From positions 1 through 46,800 of the forward strand of contig NZ_JAHBZK010000023.1 of NCBI RefSeq assembly GCF_019635465.1: DNA of 46,800 bases, given 5' to 3'. The DNA is from Hydrogenophaga sp. Lineage in GTDB: Bacteria > Pseudomonadota > Gammaproteobacteria > Burkholderiales > Burkholderiaceae_C. Shown here in pieces: positions 25,718-32,514 of the stretch. Under the pieces are notes generated by a model that did no database searches, was not told the DNA's origin, and worked only from the letters and a program-made list of their open reading frames with translations. Both the position numbers and the translations under genes were made by a program. The stretch's first letter is position 1, and each line of letters starts with the position of its first letter.

Positions 25718-25731
25718 CTGTATACATACAG
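25718..25731. promoter_or_regulatory. CTGTAT-AC-ATACAG palindrome, candidate GntR operator
   Basis: A perfect 6+2+6 inverted repeat 9 bp upstream of the vanA-like start in the 164-bp gap shared with the divergent MetE-like gene. A related half site (TGTAT followed by CCAG) is at 25783-25791. GntR/FCD proteins commonly bind palindromes of this size. Its placement near the ribosome site suggests repression of the vanA-like operon. Confidence 0.5.
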
Positions 25732-25872
25732 CACCTATTTCATCCAGTTTTCCGCCTGATTCTCTCAACTTACCGGCCTTTATGTATCCAGAACAACTTC
25801 TCCCATTGTCAGCCCATCGGCCTTCCGCTACCGTCGCGGGCTTTCGAATCCGCAAAACCCTGAGGAGACCTC

Positions 25873-26997
25873 ATGAGCCTGAATCCCCCGTTCCGCGCCG
25901 ACCACGTCGGCAGCTTTCTGCGCCCGGCCTACCTGCTGGAGGCGCGTGAGAAGAAGGCCAAGGGCGAGATCACGGCCGCACAGCTGCGCGAGGTCGAAGA
26001 CCGCGCCATCACCGAGATCGTGAAGTTCCAGGCCGACGTCGGCCTGCAGTCGATCACCGACGGCGAGTTCCGCCGTACCTACTTCCACATCGACTTCCTG
26101 GAGCAGCTCGGCGGCGTGAAGACCGACATCCCGGTCACCATCCGCAAGCCCGACGGCACCGAGGAGCTGGCCCCGCCCGTGATCCGCGTGATCGACAAGG
26201 TGCGCCACGCCAAGAACATCCAGCTGGCCGACTTCCAGTTCCTGCAGGCGCAGGTCAAGGCGCTGGGCAAACCCGGCCTCATGCCCAAGGTGACCATCCC
26301 CTCGCCCACCATGCTGCACTTCCGTGGCGGGCGCGCCGGCATCAGCAAGGCCGCCTACCCCGAGCTCGACCCGGTGTTCTACGACGACGTGGCCCAGGCC
26401 TACGCGGACGAGCTGCAAAGCCTGGCCGACGCCGGCTGCACCTATGTGCAGATGGACGACACCAACATGGCCTACCTGTGCGACGAGAAGATGCGTGAGG
26501 CGGCCCGCCAGCGCGGCGACGACCCCAACGAGCTGCCGCACCGCTATGCCGGCTTCATCAACAAGGTGGTGGAGCGCAAGCCGAAAGGCATGACCCTGGC
26601 CATGCACCTGTGCCGCGGCAACTTCAAGAGCACGCACGCCGCAGCCGGCAACTACGAGCCGGTGGCCGAAGCGCTGCTGTCCGAGATGAAGCTGGACGCC
26701 TTCTTCCTCGAGTACGACGACGACCGCTCGGGCGACTTCCGCCCGCTGCGCTACCTGGGCAAGGGCAAGACCGTGGTGCTGGGCCTGGTCACCACCAAGT
26801 TCGGCCAGCTCGAAAGCAAGGACGACCTCAAGCGCCGCATCGACGAGGCCGCGAAGTACGCCCCGCTGGAACAGCTCTGCCTGTCACCCCAGTGTGGCTT
26901 CTCCAGCACCGTGCACGGCAACAACATTGCGGTGGAAGACCAGCGCCGCAAGCTGGCGCTGGTGGTGGAGACGGCGCGCGAGGTCTGGGGCGGTTGA
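25873..26997 (+). CDS. MetE C-terminal-domain-like cobalamin-independent methyltransferase
   Basis: A 374-aa protein resembling the catalytic C-terminal half of MetE (YxjG/YxjH group). The zinc site is visible as His245 and Cys247 (LAMHLCRGN), Glu280 (FFLEYDDD) and Cys341 (LSPQCGF). The N-terminal FRADHVGSFLRPAYL and DGEFRR blocks are also family features. It lacks the N-terminal half of full MetE and so may use a simpler methyl donor or acceptor. An AGGAG at 25863-25867 supports the ATG. It is divergent from the vanA-like operon across a short gap, which hints at a role in C1 metabolism during O-demethylation. That link is inference. Confidence 0.85.
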   Translation: MSLNPPFRADHVGSFLRPAYLLEAREKKAKGEITAAQLREVEDRAITEIVKFQADVGLQSITDGEFRRTYFHIDFLEQLGGVKTDIPVTIRKPDGTEELAPPVIRVIDKVRHAKNIQLADFQFLQAQVKALGKPGLMPKVTIPSPTMLHFRGGRAGISKAAYPELDPVFYDDVAQAYADELQSLADAGCTYVQMDDTNMAYLCDEKMREAARQRGDDPNELPHRYAGFINKVVERKPKGMTLAMHLCRGNFKSTHAAAGNYEPVAEALLSEMKLDAFFLEYDDDRSGDFRPLRYLGKGKTVVLGLVTTKFGQLESKDDLKRRIDEAAKYAPLEQLCLSPQCGFSSTVHGNNIAVEDQRRKLALVVETAREVWGG

Positions 26998-27018
26998 GCG
27001 CCACGCCCTGGCCGAAGA

Positions 27019-27044
27019 CCAACGGGCTGGCACAGGCCCGTTGG
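27019..27044. terminator. Hairpin between convergent genes, possible bidirectional terminator
   Basis: CCAACGGGC and GCCCGTTGG form a perfect 9-bp stem with an 8-nt loop, 22 bp after the MetE-like stop and 10 bp before the end of the convergent methyltransferase gene. There is no T-run on either side, so it may work with Rho or simply stabilise mRNA ends. Confidence 0.55.
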
Positions 27045-27053
27045 TGTCTCCGC

Positions 27054-27953
27054 TCACTCGTGGTCAGGCTTGATGGCGATCACGTTGACGCGAACGGCAT
27101 ACATGAAGGCGCCGTCCTTCACGCACTGCTGGCCTATGCGATGAAGCGTTTGCTCGCAATTGGCGAGCCCCGTGTTGCCGTCCTCGGAAACCAACTCCGC
27201 TGACTCGACCGTAAACGCATCCAGCCTGTCGACGAGCACCCTCATCTGACTGCCATCGGGGCGAACCGCGTCAATGAAGACGCCGCCGGACTTCGGCGTC
27301 AACCCCGCCTGCACGATGCTTCTCACAATCTCTGCCAGAGCGTGAGCCTGGCCGTGTTCCATGCGGCTGGAGACGTGATAGAAACTGCAGAGCACTTCGC
27401 CACCCGGTGCGAGCGCCGTCTTCGCATCGCAGAAGAATTGGTTGCGCTGCTCCTCAGTCATGTAGGGAATTGCGCGGTCGATGCGAATGCTGTGTACGCT
27501 GCCTGGCTTCAACTCCAGTGCGGACAGCGTTTGGGCCTGCACATAGGTCACGCCCTCGTGAACGCCCGGGTTCTCCGACTGGTGCTGTTGCAGTCCGTTG
27601 ATTTCGATCGGCGACGGCGAATACGCGATCACCTTCATGCCCTTTTTGCCCAGTTCGCGTGCCGCAATGGCCAAACCACAACCCGCGTCGACGATCACGG
27701 AGCCGGGCGCAAGCTTGTCATAGCGCTTCATGTCCTCCGGCAGCATCGGCTTTGCGCCGGGCGCGGTCACCGAGTTCAGGGCACCTTTGAATCCGGCCTC
27801 GGTATTGAATGAGCCTGTTTCCGGGCTGATATTGGTCCTGACGTACTGCAGGCTGGCTTCGCGCATGGCCATTGCATGAGGGTCGGCAGGGCCACGGGGC
27901 GAAAGGATGGTCGATTGGGGACGTCCAATTTGGCTAGTAGATATCCTGAACAT
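27054..27953 (-). CDS. SAM-dependent methyltransferase-like protein, atypical N-terminus
   Basis: A 299-aa protein from ATG 27953. A class I SAM-binding motif is VIVDAGCGLAIAARE (Asp89 to Gly93 core), followed by a strand with KVIAYSPSP and a later RIDRAIPYMTEEQ block. The substrate is unknown and I do not recognise the subfamily. Residues 1-45 are rich in Ser, Thr, Pro and Arg and contain no acidic residue before Asp24 (MFRISTSQIGRPQSTILSPR), a composition seen in type III secreted proteins. The gene and the gap behind it are visibly less GC-rich than their neighbours, which suggests transfer. An upstream ATG at 28001 would add 16 residues. It stands alone, not in an operon. Confidence 0.7.
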   Translation of the reverse strand: MFRISTSQIGRPQSTILSPRGPADPHAMAMREASLQYVRTNISPETGSFNTEAGFKGALNSVTAPGAKPMLPEDMKRYDKLAPGSVIVDAGCGLAIAARELGKKGMKVIAYSPSPIEINGLQQHQSENPGVHEGVTYVQAQTLSALELKPGSVHSIRIDRAIPYMTEEQRNQFFCDAKTALAPGGEVLCSFYHVSSRMEHGQAHALAEIVRSIVQAGLTPKSGGVFIDAVRPDGSQMRVLVDRLDAFTVESAELVSEDGNTGLANCEQTLHRIGQQCVKDGAFMYAVRVNVIAIKPDHE

Positions 27954-28074
27954 GGTGTTTGGGTCTCTCAAGGTTGTGGGAGCCTTATTGCTCACCCCCA
28001 TAAGTCGCCAACCCGGCAAATGCGTTGCAGCACGTGGCCTAGATCGTCTGGCGATGGCAATCAACCCGCGGCGT

Positions 28075-28086
28075 AGGCAATTGCCT
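28075..28086. repeat. 12-bp palindrome AGGCAATTGCCT
   Basis: A perfect palindrome made of two abutting GGCAATT-type half-sites in the methyltransferase/isomerase gap. The same heptamer recurs at 28142-28149 and 28161-28168. Possible operator. Confidence 0.6.
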
Positions 28087-28141
28087 GTGTTTCCGGGTCT
28101 GGCACTCGTGCCGTCGAAACGCGTCGACAACCAGGGCTTTC

Positions 28142-28168
28142 GAATTGCCTTGGTCGGCAGGGCAATTC
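28142..28168. repeat. 8-bp inverted repeat GAATTGCC / GGCAATTC with 11-nt spacer
   Basis: Perfect 8-bp arms (28142-28149 and 28161-28168). They share the GGCAATT core with the palindrome 56 bp upstream, giving four half-sites within 94 bp. It could be an operator pair or an RNA hairpin in the isomerase leader (130 bp before its ATG). Confidence 0.6.
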
Positions 28169-28297
28169 ATGCGCGTGGTGCCAGAATTCGTGCCTGCCCT
28201 CTTGCCTCTGCGTGGGTAGATCCACCGCAATGCAATCCCTTCAGCATCGGCGGATGGTCAACGCGCGCTTGCTGTCTCTCAATTCATCGGCCTTGCC

Positions 28298-28888
28298 ATG
28301 CCCTCCCCGATTCACTTTCACTTCGACTTCATCTCGCCTTACGGCTATTTCGCCTCCCTGCGGGTGGAGTCGCTGGCAGCCCGCCATGGCCGCAACGTGC
28401 AATGGCACCCGATGTTGCTGGGCGTAGCCGTGCTCAAGGTGATGGGGCTCAAGCCGCTGATGGACACACCGCTCAAGGGCAATTACGTCGAGCGCGATGT
28501 GTTGCGCTACGCACGCGAGCACGACGTGCGCATGCAGCGTCACCCCCGCGACCCGGTGATGAACCCGCTGCCCTGCGCCCGTGCACTGGCCTGGGTGAAC
28601 AAGCACCAACCCGGGCAGGCGGCGGCGGTCACGCATGCGCTGTACGGCGCCTACTGGGGTGAGGCGGCCGACCTGTCCACGCCGGCATCGCTGGCGCCTG
28701 TGGTGGGTGAAGCGATTGCCGAGGCCGCCGGCAGCGAGGACGCCGCCGCCTTGCTGCGCGCCGAGGTCGACGCTTCGCTGAAGGCCGGCATCTTCGGCTC
28801 GCCCTCCCTGGTCATCGATGGTGAACCGTTCTGGGGCGTGGACAAACTCGAGCAGGCCGAACGCTGGCTGGCGCGGGGCGGTTGGTAA
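28298..28888 (+). CDS. 2-hydroxychromene-2-carboxylate isomerase-like protein (DsbA/kappa-GST family)
   Basis: A 196-aa protein of the DsbA-fold kappa glutathione transferase/HCCA isomerase group. The N-terminal FHFDFISPYGYFAS has the conserved catalytic Ser13 in place of the DsbA CxxC. Later blocks GIFGSPSLVIDGEPFWGVD (about 165-185) and RLEQAERWL are diagnostic. In naphthalene pathways the enzyme (NahD) isomerises 2-hydroxychromene-2-carboxylate using glutathione; many paralogues have unknown aromatic substrates. No other naphthalene genes are visible here, so the true substrate is open. It is convergent with the acyl-CoA ligase gene (24 bp between stops) and has a long leader on its 5' side. 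Confidence 0.86.
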   Translation: MPSPIHFHFDFISPYGYFASLRVESLAARHGRNVQWHPMLLGVAVLKVMGLKPLMDTPLKGNYVERDVLRYAREHDVRMQRHPRDPVMNPLPCARALAWVNKHQPGQAAAVTHALYGAYWGEAADLSTPASLAPVVGEAIAEAAGSEDAAALLRAEVDASLKAGIFGSPSLVIDGEPFWGVDKLEQAERWLARGGW

Positions 28889-28912
28889 CCCCGTCGCGCC
28901 ACGCCGACCGGG

Positions 28913-30748
28913 TCAGCCGAACCGCACCTCGGTCGGCACCGCAATAGCCGCCAGCGCCGATTGGAGGCGATCGGCAAGTGCTTCGTCGGCCTCGCCGTCA
29001 AAGCGCACCGTCGCGCGCTGACGGCCACCGTCGTCCACCGCCTGCACCTGCACCGCCCGATCGGGCGCCAGCTCGCGCGCCAGATCGGCCAGACGCAATT
29101 CGATGGCGCGCAATCGCAAGGCCGGCTTGAACACCTTGCCCACCGCGGTCAGCGGCAAGGCCTCGACGATGACCACGCGCTTGGGCACGGCCGGTCGCTC
29201 GTACACCTGGGGCGTCACCTCGCGCAGCAAGGCATTGGCATCCACCGATTCACCAGCGCGCAGCACCACGAAGGCGGCGGGCACTTCGCCGGCATAGGCA
29301 TCGGGCTCGGCCACCACGGCGCACTGCGCCACCGCGGGGTGCGTGAGGAACGCGTCTTCCACCAGGCCCGGGTCGATGTTGTGCGAGCCGCGAATGATCA
29401 CGTCCTTGGCGCGGCCGGTGAGGTGCACGCGCCCATCGGCGTCAATGTGGCCGAGATCGCCCGAGACGATCCAGCCCCGCTCGAACATGCCCGCATTGCG
29501 TTTGGCATCGAGGTAGCCCGGGCTCATGTGCGGCCCGCGCAGCACCACCACGCCGGTCTCGTCGGGCGCGCAGCGCTCGTCCAGCTTCACCTCGCCATCG
29601 CGCCAGGGCACGGCATGCACCTCGGTGAACGGCAGTCGCCAGCCCGCCGAGCCCGGCACGCGCGGCGCGTGCAGCGGTTCGATGCTGACCAGTCCTGCGC
29701 ACTCGGTCATGCCCAGGATGTTGCGCACCGCAATGCCGGTGGCGGCCTCGAAGCGCTGCGCCAGTTCGGTGGGCAGCGGCGAGCCGCCGGTGTAGGCCGC
29801 GCGAATACGTGAGATATCGGCGTCGATGGGCACGCCCAGCAGGCTGGCCAGCACCGTGGGCACGCAGGCCAGGTGGGTCACACCCTCGCGCTCGCAGAAA
29901 CGCCAGTAGTGCCGCACGAAGCCAGTGTTGCGCATGCCGCTGAGCGTGGGCAGCACCTGGCGCGCACCGATGGCCAGCAATGCCAGCCCGTACACGAAGG
30001 CGCCGGCCACGTGAAACAGCGGAAAGCCGTTGACCTCGACGCTGTGTTCGTTGCAGTCGTAATAAGCGTGCGCGAACCAGGCGGTGTGCGCCTCGTTGCC
30101 AGCAGTGTGCTGCGCCAGCTTGGGCGCACCGGTGGTGCCACCGGTGTGGAACAACGCCACCACGCGATCGGGGTTCAGGTCGGGCGCGAAGCTCAGCGTG
30201 TCCGGCTGCGCGGCCATCAGATCCTGCAGCGAGCTCAGCCCAGGGACCGCTTCGTCCACCACGATCGGCACCAGCGTGCACGCATGGTGGGCCTGCGCCT
30301 GCAAGGCCGTGGGCCACACCGCCAGCTCGGCGTTCGGCCCCAGCGCCACCAGTACTTTGGCGTTGGCGGCCTGCATCAGCGCGGCGATGTGATCGGGCTG
30401 CAGCAAGGTGTTGATGGGGCAGACGCGCCCGGCCAGTTGCGCACCCCACAGCACGGCGTGCGCCTCGGGCATGTTGGGCGCCAGCAGCGCCACGCTGTCG
30501 CCGGGGCCGATGCCCAGCGCGCGAAACGCATTGGCCGCCCGGTGCACCATGGACAGCAGCTCGCGATAACCGATGCGGCGCGCTGGCGTGGCCAGGTCGG
30601 CGTCGGGCAGGTAGGTGAAGGCCTCGCGATCGCCGAAGCGCTCGGCGGCGGCGCGGATCAGGCCATAGGGTGTGCGCTGGGGCGCGACCTCGTGCAGCGG
30701 GCGTTGCTCAAGCGCTTCGATGTCGGCCAGCGAGGTGAAGGCCTTCAT
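28913..30748 (-). CDS. Acyl-CoA synthetase (AMP-dependent, ANL superfamily)
   Basis: A 611-aa adenylating enzyme that makes an acyl-CoA from a carboxylate, ATP and CoA. Core motifs: VALFHTGGTTGAPKLAQHT (P-loop, about residue 208), NILGMTECAG, the aspartate in WIVSGDLGHIDADG, the hinge LTGRAKDVIIRGSHNIDP, and the catalytic Lys in PLTAVGKVFKPAL. A C-terminal extension of about 70 residues (after KPALRLRA) is longer than usual. Its ATG overlaps the amidohydrolase stop as ATGA, so the two are cotranscribed and divergent from the feruloyl-CoA synthase operon. An aromatic or hydroxycinnamic acid substrate is likely from context, but medium-chain acids are possible. Confidence 0.88.
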   Translation of the reverse strand: MKAFTSLADIEALEQRPLHEVAPQRTPYGLIRAAAERFGDREAFTYLPDADLATPARRIGYRELLSMVHRAANAFRALGIGPGDSVALLAPNMPEAHAVLWGAQLAGRVCPINTLLQPDHIAALMQAANAKVLVALGPNAELAVWPTALQAQAHHACTLVPIVVDEAVPGLSSLQDLMAAQPDTLSFAPDLNPDRVVALFHTGGTTGAPKLAQHTAGNEAHTAWFAHAYYDCNEHSVEVNGFPLFHVAGAFVYGLALLAIGARQVLPTLSGMRNTGFVRHYWRFCEREGVTHLACVPTVLASLLGVPIDADISRIRAAYTGGSPLPTELAQRFEAATGIAVRNILGMTECAGLVSIEPLHAPRVPGSAGWRLPFTEVHAVPWRDGEVKLDERCAPDETGVVVLRGPHMSPGYLDAKRNAGMFERGWIVSGDLGHIDADGRVHLTGRAKDVIIRGSHNIDPGLVEDAFLTHPAVAQCAVVAEPDAYAGEVPAAFVVLRAGESVDANALLREVTPQVYERPAVPKRVVIVEALPLTAVGKVFKPALRLRAIELRLADLARELAPDRAVQVQAVDDGGRQRATVRFDGEADEALADRLQSALAAIAVPTEVRFG

Positions 30749-31608
30749 GCGAGGCCCAGCAGCCGGATGGCGTTGCCCTTGAGGATGCCGGGCATCACCT
30801 CGGGTTTGAAGCCGGCCACTTCGAAGTCCTTCATCCAGCGCTCGGGTGTGATCAGCGGGTAGTCGCTGCCGAACAGGATGCGGTCCTTGAGCAGCGTGTT
30901 GGCGTACTGCACCAACTGCTTCGGAAAGTACTTCGGGCTCCAGCCGCTCAGGTCGATCCACACGTTGGGCTTGTGCGTGGCCACGCTCAGCGCCTCGTCC
31001 TGCCAGGGGAAGCTCGGGTGCGCCATGACGATCTGCATGTCGGGGAAGTCGATCGCCACGTCGTCTAGGTGCATGGGGTTGCTGTACTCCAGCCTCAGCC
31101 CGCCACCACAACGCATGCCGCTGCCGATGCCGCTGTGCCCGGTGTGAAAGATCGCGGGCATCTTGTGCGCGTTGATCACCTCGTAGATCGGCCAGGCCAT
31201 CTTGTCGTAGGGGTGGTAGCCCTGCACCGTCGGGTGGAACTTGAAGCCCTTGATGCCCTCTTCCTTGATCAGCCGCTCGGCCTCGCGCGCACCCATCTTG
31301 CCCTTGTGCGGATCGATGCTGGCAAAGGCCATCATCATGTCGCTGTTCTCGCGTGCGGCCTGTGCAATCTCTTCGTTGGGAATGCGCCGACGCCCGAGCT
31401 TGCTCTCGCTGTCTACGGTGAACATCACCAGGCCGATCTTCCTTTCGCGGTAGTAGGCGATGGTCTCGGCAATGGTCGGTCGCCGGTCGCTGCCGAAGTA
31501 CTTGTCGGCGGCGCGGTCGTATTCCTCACCATAGTTGTCGAAGGGGTTCCAGCAACTCACTTCGGCGTGGGTGTGGATGTCGATGGCGATCAGGTTCTGA
31601 TGGTCCAT
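30745..31608 (-). CDS. Amidohydrolase-2 family protein (ACMSD/decarboxylase-like)
   Basis: A 287-aa TIM-barrel metal enzyme. It shows the HxH motif at the N-terminus (AIDIHTHAEVSCWN), a KFHPTVQGYHPYDK block, AIFHTGHSGIG, IVMAHPSFPWQDEAL and the catalytic-Asp strand ILFGSDYPLITPERW. Members are mostly non-oxidative decarboxylases or hydrolases of aromatic acids. It is the first gene of a two-gene operon with the acyl-CoA ligase (4-bp overlap), and its promoter must lie in the 117-bp gap shared with the crotonase operon, where a strong palindrome sits. The reaction is unknown; decarboxylation or hydrolysis of an aromatic acid is the best guess. Confidence 0.85.
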   Translation of the reverse strand: MDHQNLIAIDIHTHAEVSCWNPFDNYGEEYDRAADKYFGSDRRPTIAETIAYYRERKIGLVMFTVDSESKLGRRRIPNEEIAQAARENSDMMMAFASIDPHKGKMGAREAERLIKEEGIKGFKFHPTVQGYHPYDKMAWPIYEVINAHKMPAIFHTGHSGIGSGMRCGGGLRLEYSNPMHLDDVAIDFPDMQIVMAHPSFPWQDEALSVATHKPNVWIDLSGWSPKYFPKQLVQYANTLLKDRILFGSDYPLITPERWMKDFEVAGFKPEVMPGILKGNAIRLLGLA

Positions 31609-31667
31609 GGCTTGTCTCCAGCGGGCGATTTCCGGGTAAACCCGTACGCCAGGGCCGGGGCGTCGGG

Positions 31668-31696
31668 TTGATTTGGTTATGGTTTATAACAATAAT
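31668..31696 (+). promoter_or_regulatory. Sigma70-type promoter with palindromic operator in its spacer (fcs operon)
   Basis: TTGATT (31668-31673), a 17-bp spacer and AATAAT (31691-31696) form a good promoter 29 bp before the crotonase ATG. The spacer holds the perfect inverted repeat GTTAT-N5-ATAAC (31676-31690). Binding there would block RNA polymerase. The MarR-family gene at the end of the same operon is the natural candidate repressor, with feruloyl-CoA or a similar thioester as inducer by analogy with known ferulate regulators. Confidence 0.6.
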
Positions 31697-31725
31697 CCAC
31701 GACCACCTCAAGCACGAGCGAGACC

Positions 31726-32514
31726 ATGCCCATTCAGACCAACGACCTCACGATCGAGCTGCGCGGAGACCAGCAGCAAGTCGCTCTCATCACCCTCAAC
31801 CGCCCGACCAAACGCAACGCGCTCAACGACGGTCTGGTGCTCGCCATTCGCGACGTTTTCCAGGGCATGCCGCACAGCGTGCGCGCAGCCGTCATCCATG
31901 GCAATGGCGACCACTTCTGCGCCGGCCTCGATCTGTCCGAGCTGAGCGAGCGCGACGCGGCCGCCGGCCTGCACCATTCCCGCCTGTGGCACGCCGCACT
32001 CGACTGCGTGGAACGCGGCCCGGTGCCGGTGGTGGCCGCACTGCACGGAGCCGTCGTCGGCGGCGGCCTGGAACTGGCCAGCGCCTGCCACGTGCGCGTG
32101 GCCGATGCCTCCACCTTTTTCGCCCTGCCCGAGGGTTCGCGCGGCATCTTTGTTGGCGGCGGTGGTTCGGTGCGCATCCCGCGCCTGATCGGTACCGCCC
32201 GCATGGCCGACATGATGTTCACCGGCCGTGTGCTCAGCGCCGACGAAGGCGAGCGCGCCGGCCTGGCCCAGTACCTGGTGCCGCAGGGCAACGCGCTGGA
32301 CAAGGCCATGGAACTGGCCACGCGCATTGCCGCCAACGCGCCGCTGACCAACTACGCGCTGATGCAGGCGCTGCCGCGCATCGCCGACCAACCGGCCGAC
32401 CACGGCTTCTTCACCGAAGCGCTGATGTCGGCCATCGTGCAGGACGCGCCCGAAGCCAAGGCCCGCGTGCGCGAGTTTCTCGAAGGCCGTGGCCCCAAGG
32501 TGAAGAAGCAATGA
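31726..32514 (+). CDS. Enoyl-CoA hydratase/isomerase family protein (crotonase)
   Basis: A 262-aa crotonase. The oxyanion-hole segment is HFCAGLDLSEL (about 63-73) and GAVVGGGLELASACHV carries Glu116; a second Glu136 lies in FALPEGSRG. Both catalytic glutamates of classical enoyl-CoA hydratase are therefore present. Feruloyl-CoA hydratase/lyase (Ech/HCHL) instead has Ser at the first position, so a simple hydratase acting on the acyl-CoA made by the next gene is more likely than a hydratase-lyase. It is the first gene of the operon, and its stop overlaps the feruloyl-CoA synthase ATG (ATGA). Exact substrate unknown. Confidence 0.87.
   Translation: MPIQTNDLTIELRGDQQQVALITLNRPTKRNALNDGLVLAIRDVFQGMPHSVRAAVIHGNGDHFCAGLDLSELSERDAAAGLHHSRLWHAALDCVERGPVPVVAALHGAVVGGGLELASACHVRVADASTFFALPEGSRGIFVGGGGSVRIPRLIGTARMADMMFTGRVLSADEGERAGLAQYLVPQGNALDKAMELATRIAANAPLTNYALMQALPRIADQPADHGFFTEALMSAIVQDAPEAKARVREFLEGRGPKVKKQ

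Larger units (their letters stand above)
27954..28297. other. 344-bp gene-free gap with lower GC and inverted repeats
   Basis: This gap separates the divergent methyltransferase and isomerase genes. I find no convincing coding frame in it. It is less GC-rich than average and carries several GGCAATT half-sites: the 12-bp palindrome at 28075-28086 and the inverted repeat at 28142-28168. It probably contains both promoters, but I cannot pick -10/-35 elements with confidence. Confidence 0.6.

Noticed and set aside
28115-28144. Possible PIP/hrpII box (TTCG-N16-TTCG) upstream of the effector-like methyltransferase
   Set aside because: Two TTCG tetramers occur on the minus strand, but the spacing is 22 bp, not 16.
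28298-28888. Naphthalene-pathway assignment (nahD) for the isomerase-like gene
   Set aside because: No other naphthalene genes are in the window; family membership alone does not fix the substrate.
31726-32514. Naming the crotonase ech (feruloyl-CoA hydratase/lyase)
   Set aside because: Active site has Glu-Glu of hydratases rather than Ser-Glu of Ech/HCHL, so the symbol would overstate the evidence.
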